Of a DNA stretch of 64,000 nt, positions 53,512 through 62,264 are shown piece by piece. Position 1 is the first letter of the stretch, and each line of letters starts with the position of its first letter. The stretch covers positions 1,357,027 to 1,421,026 of the forward strand of contig NZ_JAMTCJ010000001.1 of assembly GCF_024171815.1 (NCBI RefSeq). The letters are read 5' to 3'. The translations under genes and the position numbers were made by a program. The notes beneath the pieces were generated by a model. That model made no database searches and had not been told where the DNA came from. It saw nothing but the letters and a program-made list of their open reading frames with translations. The DNA is from Williamsia maris. Lineage in GTDB: Bacteria > Actinomycetota > Actinomycetes > Mycobacteriales > Mycobacteriaceae.

Positions 53512-54759
53512 TCAGTTGTTGACGGCGACTGTGTTCTCGAGGGTCGAATCCGACGTCACGTCGCTGACGAGGATTGCCTTGCTGCACAGCGCCCGCAGCT
53601 GCGGGACCGCACTCGAGTCGCAGGTGAACGCAATTCCCGGGGCCGCCGGAAGCGAGACGTTCTTCGCCCCGGAGAACGCCGTGATGAACGACTGTGCGGT
53701 GACGGGGTTCTGCAGCGACTTCCCGACCTCACCCAGCGCCATCACCGTCTGGTACCCCAGGTAGGCGATACCCGCCGGGTCGGTGTCGGGGGCGTAGCGC
53801 GCCATGATGCTGCGGTACAGCGTGACCGACGGATCGTCCGAACCCGTGTTCACCGTGGTGAAAGCCTTTGCACCGGCTATGGTCTGCGCTCCCACGGCCG
53901 CCACCACCGGCTTGTCGAGACACGCCGAGATCAGGTACTTCTTCACCTGTGGCGCCACGGTCTGCAAGGCCTTCAGGACACTGATGCACTGACGCTGATC
54001 ACCGAGGATGGACACCGCACCCGGGTTCCCGGACAGGCCGGCGGTGATCTGCGGTGTCGGGTCGGCCGCGCTGGTCGGAATGCTCACGACGTCGAGGTCG
54101 ACCCCTGCGCCCTTGAAGATGGGAGTGCCGAGCGCGCGGATGGACGCGGGCGCGTCGCCGGCGTCACCGACGAGCACCGTGACCTTCTTCAGCCCGGCTT
54201 TGGCGGCGGTGACCGCTTGCCCACTGAGCACCGAGATGACGCCGCCGGAGAGCATGAACGAGTTCGGGGAGACCATCTCGACCTGGGACACAGGCGCCTG
54301 AGACACGTACGGGATGCCTGCCCGGGTGATGATCGGAACCATCACCGCACCCTGACTGCTTGCCGGCGACACAACCACCGAGACCTTCTTCTCCACCATC
54401 TCGTTGGCACACTTCGTCGCCGACGCAGGCTCTTCCTGCTCCTTGCACACCGCGAGATCGATTTTGTGTCCGCCGATTCCGCCGCCGTTGTTGTTGAGGT
54501 AGTTCGCTGCGGCCTCGCCGCCTTCCCGGACCATCGCCAGGGAGACCGCCCCGCCCTCGGGCGTGATGTACCCGACCTTGATCGCTTCGCCGGTGGCCGC
54601 GTTCGACGGCAGCGAACTTGTCGATGCAGCGCTCGCATCGCTGCTGCTGCTCGTCGAATCGTCGGCACACGCGGCCACCCCACCAACTGCGAGCACCCCC
54701 GTCGCTCCGAGCACCAGGCACCTGCGTAGTGCGCTTCTGAGTGAAATCACGGTTGTCAC
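53512..54759 (-). CDS. Liv-type substrate-binding lipoprotein
   Basis: A 415-residue periplasmic-binding-type lipoprotein: a signal peptide ending in lipobox GVAAC (Cys31), a Ser-rich linker, then the type I binding fold (KVGYITPEGGAVSLAMVREG, VVSPASSQGAVMVPIITRAGIPYVSQAP). It delivers the ligand to the LivHMG-LivF transporter. Residues do not identify the ligand; relatives in this class bind amino acids, urea, amides and aromatic or alicyclic acids. It heads the operon, next to the 54821-54841 palindrome. Confidence 0.92.
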   Translation of the reverse strand: MTTVISLRSALRRCLVLGATGVLAVGGVAACADDSTSSSSDASAASTSSLPSNAATGEAIKVGYITPEGGAVSLAMVREGGEAAANYLNNNGGGIGGHKIDLAVCKEQEEPASATKCANEMVEKKVSVVVSPASSQGAVMVPIITRAGIPYVSQAPVSQVEMVSPNSFMLSGGVISVLSGQAVTAAKAGLKKVTVLVGDAGDAPASIRALGTPIFKGAGVDLDVVSIPTSAADPTPQITAGLSGNPGAVSILGDQRQCISVLKALQTVAPQVKKYLISACLDKPVVAAVGAQTIAGAKAFTTVNTGSDDPSVTLYRSIMARYAPDTDPAGIAYLGYQTVMALGEVGKSLQNPVTAQSFITAFSGAKNVSLPAAPGIAFTCDSSAVPQLRALCSKAILVSDVTSDSTLENTVAVNN

Positions 54760-54820
54760 CGAGGACCCCTTAACGTGGGAGCGGAACGCCCAAAAGCGTC
54801 CCTGAGCTGGCTAGATGGCT

Positions 54821-54841
54821 CTACTGTAGGTAATACAGTAG
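54821..54841. promoter_or_regulatory. TetR operator for the Liv operon
   Basis: CTACTGTA-N5-TACAGTAG is a perfect palindrome with 8-base arms. It lies 62 bases from the binding-protein start on one side and 99 bases from the tetR start on the other. It is the probable site of the adjacent TetR protein. Confidence 0.7.
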
Positions 54842-54939
54842 TGCTGAAGCGATACGGTAGCGTGTTACACGTCACGTGGGAAGGTTTCGCGAAAACGAGC
54901 CGCGTGAGTCGAGTGGTTTCGTCTACTTCAGGGAGTTCG

Positions 54940-55656
54940 ATGGTCACCGCGAAGACGAGCGGGACCCCACGTGGTCGGTTGCCCAGAGGCACGTTGAGTG
55001 CAGACGACATCGTTGCTGCGGCCTTCGAGGTCGCGAACGAGAGCACCCTGGCGAATTTCAGCATGCCGGCACTCGCGAGTCACCTGGGCGTGGGCGTCAC
55101 CAGCATCTACTGGCACTTTCGCAGGAAAGAAGAACTACTCGACGCGATGACCGAGTTCGCCACAGCCGAGTACCACCTGGCAACCCCGGTCATCCGCAGT
55201 GACAACTGGAAAGACGCTCTGCGCAAACACTTTCGCGCAATGCGCGCCACCTTCCAGTCCAATCCGGTACTGGTCGAACTGGTTCTGCTCCGCGACAGCA
55301 CCAGCTTCCTGGACAGCTTGGCGGTGCACACGACCGCGCAGAAGTTGGACTCCACCGTGGGTGAGATGGTGGAGGCAGGCTTCAGCCCCGACGACGCAAT
55401 GGACGTCTACCTGTCGCTGCTGGCCCACGTGTGCGGCTCGGCAATGATCGAGCACCAGGGCGTGTTCAGCCGGGAAGTACAAGACGAAACCAGTCGAGAA
55501 TCGGCAGATGCACGCTCCGGTCCACTCTTTCGCGAGCTTGCCGAACGGGGACGGTATGTGCCTGACGTGGAGAACATGACCTTCGACTTCATCTTCAGCG
55601 CAATACTGAGCCACGCTGAGTCAACGTGTCTGGCCGAACCGCCAAACCCTTTGTGA
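54940..55656 (+). CDS. TetR-family regulator of the Liv/acyl-CoA synthetase operon
   Basis: A 238-residue regulator with the helix-turn-helix FSMPALASHLGVGVTSIYWHFRRKEELLDAM and a TetR C-terminal ligand domain. ATG at 54940 follows AGGGAG; the frame stays open upstream through the palindrome, which argues against earlier starts. It is divergent from the Liv-type transporter genes and probably senses the imported substrate or its CoA ester. Confidence 0.9.
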   Translation: MVTAKTSGTPRGRLPRGTLSADDIVAAAFEVANESTLANFSMPALASHLGVGVTSIYWHFRRKEELLDAMTEFATAEYHLATPVIRSDNWKDALRKHFRAMRATFQSNPVLVELVLLRDSTSFLDSLAVHTTAQKLDSTVGEMVEAGFSPDDAMDVYLSLLAHVCGSAMIEHQGVFSREVQDETSRESADARSGPLFRELAERGRYVPDVENMTFDFIFSAILSHAESTCLAEPPNPL

Positions 55657-55779
55657 CCGTGCTCAAGTAAGCGTCGACTTCGGCAGCACACGATGCCGCC
55701 GCAACCCTGAACAAGTCGCAAACCCGCGCGGTTCGAGGCCGAACGCGAGCGCGCACGACCCGCGAGTGGTGGAACGTGG

Positions 55780-56289
55780 TCACACAGTTTCGACGAGACC
55801 CGTTTCGACGTCGTAGACCATGCCCGACACAGCGATACCCGCACCGAGTCGCGTCTCTGCCTTCAGAAGCTCCATGTCGCGTGTGACCGCTGCGCGCGGA
55901 TCGGCGACATGGGTGTCGGCGACGTCGTCCTCAGCAACCCCGAAGTAGGCGGCCAGGGCAGGGGTGTCGTCGGCGATACGCGTGATCCCACAGTTGTTGT
56001 GCTGCATCACGATCAGCTGCCATCCTGCGCCGAGGTCGGCACCAGCCGCCTGGGTGACCGATCGCAGCATCGCAAGCTCGTCGAGAACCCCGGGCGTCAC
56101 GCGCCCACCCACGTTGCGGATCACCGCGATCTCGCCGAGCTCGGCACCCAACAGCAATTCCGGGTCCACTCGCGGATCCACGCATCCGATGACGATCGTT
56201 TTCAGGACCGGCATCATCCGCAAACCCCGCGCGAAGGTATCGGCAGCGAAGGACTTGTTGCGGGTCGTCAGTGTCTCGTGCACGTCCAT
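55780..56289 (-). CDS. Beta-class carbonic anhydrase
   Basis: A 169-residue beta-carbonic anhydrase with zinc ligands Cys36, His97 and Cys100 (HNNCGI) and the Asp38-Arg40 dyad in CVDPR. It interconverts CO2 and bicarbonate in the cytoplasm. The gene is divergent from an HxlR regulator with TGAGTCCA operator copies between, so its expression is probably under that regulator. Confidence 0.93.
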   Translation of the reverse strand: MDVHETLTTRNKSFAADTFARGLRMMPVLKTIVIGCVDPRVDPELLLGAELGEIAVIRNVGGRVTPGVLDELAMLRSVTQAAGADLGAGWQLIVMQHNNCGITRIADDTPALAAYFGVAEDDVADTHVADPRAAVTRDMELLKAETRLGAGIAVSGMVYDVETGLVETV

Positions 56290-56308
56290 GGTCGAGCCTC
56301 TCGTCGGG

Positions 56309-56329
56309 TGAGTCCAATTTGTGGACTCA
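56309..56329. promoter_or_regulatory. HxlR operator TGAGTCCA-N5-TGGACTCA
   Basis: A perfect palindrome with 8-base arms in the gap between the carbonic anhydrase and hxlR-type genes. A further TGAGTCCA half-site lies at the HxlR start (56351-56358), and a CGAGTCCA variant follows near 56369-56376, in direct orientation. Confidence 0.65.
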
Positions 56330-56349
56330 GTAGGAGGTACGCTACACGA

Positions 56350-56814
56350 GTGAGTCCAGAATCAATACCGAGTCCACGGGAGTGCTCGATGTCCGACGCG
56401 CTTGCCCTCATCGGCGAGCGCCACACCTTGCCCCTGCTGCGCGAACTCGCCTACGGCTACCACCGGTTCTCCGAGCTGGTCACGCTGACCGGTGCGCCAC
56501 GCACGCTGCTCGCCTCCCGTCTGCGCAAGCTCGAAGAGGTTGGGGTCATCTCGAAGACGCCCTACAGCGAGCACCCGCCGCGCCACGAGTACCACCTGAC
56601 CGATGCCGGTGCCGATCTGATCCCGGTGATGCTGATGCTCAAGGAATGGGGTGAGCGGCACTCGGGTGACGACATCCCCAAAGCAATCTTCCGACACTCG
56701 TGCGGCCACGAACTGCACCCCGCAACGGTGTGCGCCGCATGCCTGATCGAACTTCGACCCGGCGAATTCGAGGTCGTCGGAGGCACCCACCCACCGGTCC
56801 TACGCCCCGGCTGA
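56350..56814 (+). CDS. HxlR-family regulator
   Basis: A 154-residue winged-helix protein of the HxlR/MarR-like family: ECSMSDALALIGERHTLPLLRELAYG, FSELVTLTGAPRTLLASRLRKLEEVGVISK. It has a cysteine near the N-terminus and a C-terminal Cys cluster (RHSCGHELHPATVCAACL) that could bind a metal or sense redox state; this tail is not standard. GTG 56350 keeps the N-terminal cysteine; ATG 56389 is an alternative. Confidence 0.85.
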   Translation: MSPESIPSPRECSMSDALALIGERHTLPLLRELAYGYHRFSELVTLTGAPRTLLASRLRKLEEVGVISKTPYSEHPPRHEYHLTDAGADLIPVMLMLKEWGERHSGDDIPKAIFRHSCGHELHPATVCAACLIELRPGEFEVVGGTHPPVLRPG

Positions 56815-56959
56815 CCTACGCCTCCGCTGAGCTCGGCGACCCCATCAGCGGCTCCACGGCGGAGCGGATCTCAGGCGCCGGGTTTGCGGGTGTCGACGAA
56901 AAAGACCGGCCGGAGGACACGCCCCTCGAGAACGCTCCAGGAACAGCTGTGGACGGATC

Positions 56960-57104
56960 CTCAGTCGGGGTCTTCGTCGTTGGCGAGGATGTTTTCGATG
57001 GAGTGGGCGGTGTCGCGGCGGGTGACGAGTTGGCCGATCAACCTGTGGTTCCCGGTGATCGGGGTTTTCAGCGCTCCCTTCCCGACACTGTCACTCCACA
57101 GCGC
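56960..57104 (-). pseudogene. Possible 3' fragment of a lost gene
   Basis: A minus-strand frame ends at 56960 with LKTPITGNHRLIGQLVTRRD and IENILANDEDPD, but a stop at 57105-57107 and no convincing start leave only about 48 codons. The composition looks coding and acidic at the C-terminus. The rest of the gap 56815-57257 shows no other gene; it may be degraded sequence. Confidence 0.25.
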
Positions 57105-57257
57105 TCACCGAATGACCACGACTGCCTTCGATCGAAAACAGAACCGCCGCGTCCCTCGGAACCAGCAATTTCATACAGTGTCGATCCGTACGTGTGTTAA
57201 GTAAAGGGTCGAACCGACGGCTGAACCCTTACGAATTTCAACAGGACGGTGGAGACG

Positions 57258-58490
57258 ATGGGGACGACGTACCGCGACTACCTCTGGTTTCACAATGATG
57301 ACCAATTTGGTGGTTGGTGTTCGAACGGGCATGTCGTCAGCCTCATTCGAGACGCCACCGCAGCGGCTGTGCTCGAGGACCTCCGCGCCTACGGCGGTAG
57401 ACGGTCCGGAACGGGGTTCACCGAGTTCAGCAAGCGGGCATTCGAGTTCGAGCTACTCGATCTGAGGCCCACGATGTCCGACGCCGTCCAGACGGTCGGG
57501 GTCGCCGAACTCGATGACGGCTGGGTGTTGTTGGTCCAGCAGAACAGCGATTACGTGGGCATCAGCGATGAGCTGTTCGCCCCTGTGATCAAGCGCCACG
57601 AGGTCGTCAGCCACTACAGCAACGTCAACGCCGTCTCTCGATTCGTCTGGTGGAAAGACGGAACGCAACAGGTTTCTTTCGAGCCCATGTTTCCCTCCTG
57701 GGACCTCGACCCGGACCGCGCAACGCCATCGCCCGGAGCAGCTGTCGTACGCGACCTCATCACCGAGGTCGGAGGTATCGATCTCGAAGAGACCGAAGAA
57801 CCCCGATCCGAGTTCTTTCACATCGAAGGTTCTTTCGCCCTCGCCGAACGTCTCACGGGAATCGCCGTCGACAAGCACCTGCTCGAAACCGCCGAATTCA
57901 CGGTCGCTCTCGTTCCCACGACATCAGAGCCGCAGGCGCAGTACGCGCACGAGCTACCCCCACGAGTACCGCTACTGGGTGCAGACGCAACCTGGCAGGA
58001 CGTATATCAGCTCTATCGCTCGTCCGCCGAGGCAACCGTGCACGCCACCATGGTTCTTTCGACCAACCAGAGCGGCTCGGATGAACATCAGCAGGTCGAG
58101 TTCTGGTACTCGCCGCACGCAGGCACGCGTCAGGTTGATGCGCACGGACTGCTCTCGGTGGACGGTCCCGACGGTCACTGGGACCGTGGCCCCTACGTCC
58201 CCGATACACAGCCGGACCGTCTCCTCATGATTCACCGCCGCTGGGGTGACCAGACCCCGTTCCGCCTCCTCATCGACCCCGCGAATCCGGGCACCCCTGT
58301 CGACGTCAACGGCCGCCGCGCTTGGGAATTCGTGTTCCCACCCGAATTCTTCGGCGGCCCGATCGCGGTGGCCTTCGACGCCCACACGGGCGTGGCCCTT
58401 CGCGCCGAAACCAACAACAGAACAGAGGAACTCGTCAACCCCAACCTCGACGACCAGTTCGACGAGGACCTCTTCACGCTGCCCGACTAG
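57258..58490 (+). CDS. DUF6461-like protein with C-terminal extension
   Basis: A 410-residue protein. The N-terminal half (about 1-215) parallels the protein encoded at 24500: a Trp-rich start (DYLWFHNDDQFGGWC), VGVAELDDGWVLLVQQN, FVWWKDGTQQVSFEP and IEGSFALAERLTGIAVDKHLL. The second half is strand-rich (RLLIDPANPGTPVDVNGRRAW, PIAVAFDAHTGVALRAE) and vaguely LolA-like; its family is not recognised. ATG 57258 and GTG 57249 are both possible starts. The gene stands alone. Confidence 0.75.
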   Translation: MGTTYRDYLWFHNDDQFGGWCSNGHVVSLIRDATAAAVLEDLRAYGGRRSGTGFTEFSKRAFEFELLDLRPTMSDAVQTVGVAELDDGWVLLVQQNSDYVGISDELFAPVIKRHEVVSHYSNVNAVSRFVWWKDGTQQVSFEPMFPSWDLDPDRATPSPGAAVVRDLITEVGGIDLEETEEPRSEFFHIEGSFALAERLTGIAVDKHLLETAEFTVALVPTTSEPQAQYAHELPPRVPLLGADATWQDVYQLYRSSAEATVHATMVLSTNQSGSDEHQQVEFWYSPHAGTRQVDAHGLLSVDGPDGHWDRGPYVPDTQPDRLLMIHRRWGDQTPFRLLIDPANPGTPVDVNGRRAWEFVFPPEFFGGPIAVAFDAHTGVALRAETNNRTEELVNPNLDDQFDEDLFTLPD

Positions 58491-58612
58491 GCGCAGCTGA
58501 CGGCATCGAGAAGCCCGTGATCAATGACTGCCACAACCGCTTTCACCAGATTGCGGATGTGCTGACGCGAGCCGAGCCACCACGACAACGCCGAGCCGGC
58601 AATCAACATCAT
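58487..58612 (-). CDS. Small 41-residue ORF coupled to the sensor kinase gene
   Basis: An ATGATG start overlaps the kinase stop as ATGA, the same coupling used by known gene pairs in this window. The product is MMLIAGSALSWWLGSRQHIR followed by a helical NLVKAVVAVIDHGLLDAVSCA; it could be a small membrane-associated peptide. Its stop overlaps the convergent DUF6461-like gene by 3 bases. No family is recognised. Confidence 0.4.
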   Translation of the reverse strand: MMLIAGSALSWWLGSRQHIRNLVKAVVAVIDHGLLDAVSCA

Positions 58613-59790
58613 TGCCTTCGTGGCGGCGTCACGGGTAGCGCAAGGGTGACGGTGAGTCCGCCCTCCGTGCGAGCGACAAGCGTCACGATGCCGTCGTGGG
58701 CACGAGCGATGGCGTCGACAATGGCCAGGCCCAGCCCGTGCCCCGTCCCGCGACGGGCGGTGCGTCCGATTCCGCGGACGAATGGTTCGAGAAGTGAGGC
58801 GGTCTTGTCAGGGGGGATGGGGGCTCCGGTGTTGGCGACAACGACGTACGTGTGAGCGTCATCGGCCCAGGTCCGCACATGGATACTGCCACCACGGGCA
58901 AGGTTGTGCTGGAGGGCGTTTCGCACCATGTTGTCGACGGCTTGGCGCACCAGCGTGGCGTCGCCGGTCGTCATGGCCGGCTGCACATCGGTGACAATGG
59001 TGATGTGTGAGCGCCGCGCCTCGTCGGCCCGCGAATTGATCACTCGCGCAACGACGGCGGTGAGATCAATGGGGTCCCGAGGGACTGTCGTGGCTTCGGC
59101 CGCGGCGAGGGCGAGGAGTGCCTCGGCGATCGCGATGTTGTCATGGTTGACCTCAGCGATCCGCTCGATCAGCGATCGCAGCTGGGCGGCGTCCGTGTTC
59201 GGATCGGCCAACGCCACCTCGATCATCGTCTTGGTCGTCGACAACGGGGTGCGCAGCTCGTGAGAGGCGTTGGCCGCGAAGCGACGTTGGGACTCGAAGC
59301 TGCGCTCGAGAGACTCGAGCATCCGGTCGAAGGTTGCTGCCAGACGATGGACCTCGTCGTCTGGACCGTGGAGCCCGATGCGGTGGTCGAGTGCACCGGT
59401 CGCGGCCCTGGTGGCGGCCGCGTTGATGGTCCTGAGCGGCTTGATGATGCGCGCTGCCACCAGCCATCCGACGGTTCCGGACAGCACGGCCAGCACGGCC
59501 AGAGCGATCGAGGACGCGATGAGGAGGTCCTGCAACAACTCATTGAGTGTCGAGACCGAATCCGGGGAGCTCGCTTCACCCGCGGTCGCTGTGGCGCCTG
59601 GCTCGGTGGGAGCCATGTCGGACAGGGCATACGTCGGGACGTAACGCATGTAGAGGTAGACGATCGCGATCAGGACCGCCCCGCACCCCATCACCAGGCC
59701 GGCGTAGCTGACTGTCAGCCGTCCTCGGATGGTCAGACGCGACGACACTCGCCGGGAGCCGCGACACGACGCCTGCTCGAACACGGTCAT
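58609..59790 (-). CDS. Sensor histidine kinase
   Basis: A 393-residue kinase: two membrane helices (about 27-50 and 88-112) around a short exported loop, a HAMP domain (AARIIKPLRTINAAA), the H-box ASHELRTPLS with phosphorylated His177, and an ATPase domain with N-box DNMVRNALQHN and G-box GTGHGLGLAIVDAIARAHDG. It forms a two-component system with the regulator one base upstream. The exported loop is too short to suggest a ligand. Confidence 0.92.
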   Translation of the reverse strand: MTVFEQASCRGSRRVSSRLTIRGRLTVSYAGLVMGCGAVLIAIVYLYMRYVPTYALSDMAPTEPGATATAGEASSPDSVSTLNELLQDLLIASSIALAVLAVLSGTVGWLVAARIIKPLRTINAAATRAATGALDHRIGLHGPDDEVHRLAATFDRMLESLERSFESQRRFAANASHELRTPLSTTKTMIEVALADPNTDAAQLRSLIERIAEVNHDNIAIAEALLALAAAEATTVPRDPIDLTAVVARVINSRADEARRSHITIVTDVQPAMTTGDATLVRQAVDNMVRNALQHNLARGGSIHVRTWADDAHTYVVVANTGAPIPPDKTASLLEPFVRGIGRTARRGTGHGLGLAIVDAIARAHDGIVTLVARTEGGLTVTLALPVTPPRRQ

Positions 59791-59791
59791 C

Positions 59792-60451
59792 TCACGTCCC
59801 GAACCGGTAGCCGGCACCGGTGACGGTCTGGATCAGCTGCGGGTCACCGAGCCTGCGCCGCAGGGTGGAGACGGTGACCCGGATGGAATTGGTGAATGGG
59901 TCAGCGTTGGCGTCCCACGCCCGCTCCAGCAACGACTCAGCACTCACCACCCCGCCGTCGTCGGACATCAGGATCTGCAGCACCGCGAACTCCTTCCGCG
60001 ACAACTGCACAGGCTGATCGCTCCGATGGACCTCGCGGCGAAACGGATCGAGTCTCACGCCGTGGGCCTCGATGACCGGCGGTCGAGCCGGCTGCGTCCG
60101 GCGCTCCAGAGCACGTAGCCGAGCCACGAGCTCGCGGAACTCGAACGGTTTGGGCAGGTAGTCATCAGCGCCGAGCTCGAAACCCGTCACACGGTCGTCG
60201 AGCGCACCCGCGGCGGTCAGCATCAACACGCGAGTTGCGGGATGTTCGGCCGCCAGGCGCGCGCACACGTCGTCACCGTGCACGCCGGGCAAGTCCCGGT
60301 CGAGAACCACGACGTCGTAGCGGGCGTCGAGCACAGCCTCCAGGGCGACCTCACCGTCGTAGACCACGTCGACGGCCATGGTCTCGCGGCGCAGCCCGTC
60401 TGCGATCGCGTCGGCCAGATAGGGCTCGTCTTCGACGACCAGCACTCGCAT
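59792..60451 (-). CDS. OmpR-family response regulator
   Basis: A 219-residue regulator: receiver with phospho-acceptor Asp51 (VVVLDRDLPGVHG), Lys in LPKPFEFRELVARL, and a winged-helix effector (QLSRKEFAVLQILM, DANADPFTNSIRVTVSTLRRRLG). It is partner to the kinase that follows. A small secreted-protein gene and a DUF418 gene lie upstream on the same strand and may be targets. Confidence 0.94.
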   Translation of the reverse strand: MRVLVVEDEPYLADAIADGLRRETMAVDVVYDGEVALEAVLDARYDVVVLDRDLPGVHGDDVCARLAAEHPATRVLMLTAAGALDDRVTGFELGADDYLPKPFEFRELVARLRALERRTQPARPPVIEAHGVRLDPFRREVHRSDQPVQLSRKEFAVLQILMSDDGGVVSAESLLERAWDANADPFTNSIRVTVSTLRRRLGDPQLIQTVTGAGYRFGT

Positions 60452-60562
60452 CTGCAGTCTCCGGTTCTTTTGTCTCGACGTTGTCAGGATGGGAAATCGA
60501 CCGAGTCGGCCGCTCCGGCTTCGGGACTCGCGTCTCCGACACCGGAACGGCCACAGCGACGG

Positions 60563-60895
60563 TCAGACGTCACCCGTGACGGGGCCGTCCAGACCGACGT
60601 CGACCCGCGGGAAGTCCGGCCACGGGTCGTCGGTACCGGGCGCGTCGACGTCACCGCGACCCGGTCCGTCCTGAGCGACAGGCTCGAACGGCTCGACCGC
60701 CGCTCCGACCTCGGTGCCCGGCGCATCGACATCGTCGACACCCGCTGCGTCAGTGTCGGCAGGCTGCATAGTCGCGTGCTGAGCTGGCCGGTCCGCCCGG
60801 GTGGGCGCGTGATCGGTCGCCATGGCGGTGCCGGCACCGGCGGTGGCGAGGGCCGCCGCAGCCATGACGAGGACGAGAGAGCGCTTGATCTTCAT
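60563..60895 (-). CDS. Small acidic secreted protein
   Basis: A 110-residue protein with a Sec signal peptide (MKIKRSLVLVMAAAALATAG, cleavage near ATA/AMA) and a mature part rich in Asp, Pro and Gly with two DDVDAPGT/RGDVDAPGT repeats. No catalytic motif is seen. It sits upstream of the two-component genes on the same strand, an arrangement common for sensed or regulated envelope peptides; that role is inference. Confidence 0.7.
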   Translation of the reverse strand: MKIKRSLVLVMAAAALATAGAGTAMATDHAPTRADRPAQHATMQPADTDAAGVDDVDAPGTEVGAAVEPFEPVAQDGPGRGDVDAPGTDDPWPDFPRVDVGLDGPVTGDV

Positions 60896-60998
60896 GATGT
60901 GTTCCCTTCCGCGAGCCCAACGATTGGGCCCGTAACTACAGTCAACCGAGGACGGTGTTGCGAGACCGTAAAGATCGGCCTGCACCGTCGGTGTTGTT

Positions 60999-62264
60999 TC
61001 ACAACAGTTTTGGGGGTTCGGACTCGTCACGCTTGCCCACTGGCCGTCGACGCAACCGCACGACCGAGGCCTGGTGCATCACCCGTTCCAGGGGGCCTCT
61101 GTCGAACACACGCAGCCAGCAGGTCGCAAACACCATCGAGGCCCCGATGAAGGCAACCAGTATCCATCCGGCCGGCGTGCTCGCATCCGATCCGAGACAG
61201 TTGATGGCAATGACGTGGGCTGTGTAGATCGTCAGCGACATCGCCCCTACAGCAGCGACCGGCCAGGTGAGCCTGGGGAATCGTGTTGAAAGCCAGACAG
61301 CGATACCCAGCACCAGCAATGCGGTGCCGATCCCGCCGACGATCTCGAAGAAGGTCCCGGAGTGAGGGTCGGCGCCGAACAGACCGCGCCACCCGGGGGT
61401 GAATTTGTCGAGCACGGCCGGATCGAGCATGGACAGGTCAACGGTCTGATCCTTGGCACTTGCCTCCAGGTTCTTCCAGGATTCGACCAGGCCGTCGGTG
61501 TCGGTCGCCGGAATGACCAGGGTGGCCAGGGCAGCTCCGGCGTAACCCACAACCATCAGCGCCACCCCGGCAGCCGCGAGGAGTCCAGCACGGAGTCGGT
61601 TGATTCCGAATCTGGCGATCGCGACGCCGACCAGCAAGAAGGGCAGCCAGGTGATCGTCGGGTACACGCCTGTCAGGATCAGTTTCGTGATTCCCTCGGA
61701 GGACAGCCGATCGATCGGGTCCAGCGAGTCGATCCGCATCAGCACGTCTGACACCGTCATCGATCCTCGCGTGAGAAGAACGATCATCGGGCCGATGACC
61801 GCCATCCCGGCAGCCGCCAGCAGGAGCGTTCGTGGTCGCATCCTGAGAAACGGGATCGTGAACACAAAAAAGACGCCGTAATAGGCCAGAATTACCGCGA
61901 CCGGTGTCCCGTAGGCCACCAGCCCGGTGCCCAACGCGATAAGCAGTGCGGCGCGAATAAGGATTCGGCGAAGCGCTTTTCGATGGTCGCGTCCTGTCCG
62001 GATGGCACTACCCCCGGTCATCAGCGCCAGCGACACGCCTGCCAGCGTCGCGAAGAGAATCGACGAGCGTCCCTGTGCAGCCTGCATCACCTCACCCACG
62101 ATGCTGCCGTCGTCGGCGGGAGGACCGACGTGTACCGCGAACATGCCGAACATCGCGATGCCGCGGGCGAGATCTATCCCGCGGTTCCTCTTGGGCTCTT
62201 CGGCGGCGACGGACGTGGCCGGATTGTCTGTCGACGTGGCGTTCTCGACCTGTGGTGTCGTCAT
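60999..62264 (-). CDS. DUF418/heparan-acetyltransferase-like membrane protein
   Basis: A 421-residue protein with about ten membrane helices. The start of the first (RNRGIDLARGIAMFGMFAVHV) and the C-terminal (MSLTIYTAHVIAINCLG) match the DUF418/YeiB family, related to membrane acyltransferases. ATG at 62264 has a GAAGGAA site. The gap to the next gene downstream (60896-60998) holds GCCCAA/TTGGGC and GTTGT/ACAAC short hairpins. The biochemical role is unknown. Confidence 0.83.
   Translation of the reverse strand: MTTPQVENATSTDNPATSVAAEEPKRNRGIDLARGIAMFGMFAVHVGPPADDGSIVGEVMQAAQGRSSILFATLAGVSLALMTGGSAIRTGRDHRKALRRILIRAALLIALGTGLVAYGTPVAVILAYYGVFFVFTIPFLRMRPRTLLLAAAGMAVIGPMIVLLTRGSMTVSDVLMRIDSLDPIDRLSSEGITKLILTGVYPTITWLPFLLVGVAIARFGINRLRAGLLAAAGVALMVVGYAGAALATLVIPATDTDGLVESWKNLEASAKDQTVDLSMLDPAVLDKFTPGWRGLFGADPHSGTFFEIVGGIGTALLVLGIAVWLSTRFPRLTWPVAAVGAMSLTIYTAHVIAINCLGSDASTPAGWILVAFIGASMVFATCWLRVFDRGPLERVMHQASVVRLRRRPVGKRDESEPPKLL

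Noticed and set aside
56815..57257. Possible insertion-sequence remnant
   Set aside because: No terminal inverted repeats, target duplication or transposase motif could be seen; only a short orphan C-terminal frame remains.
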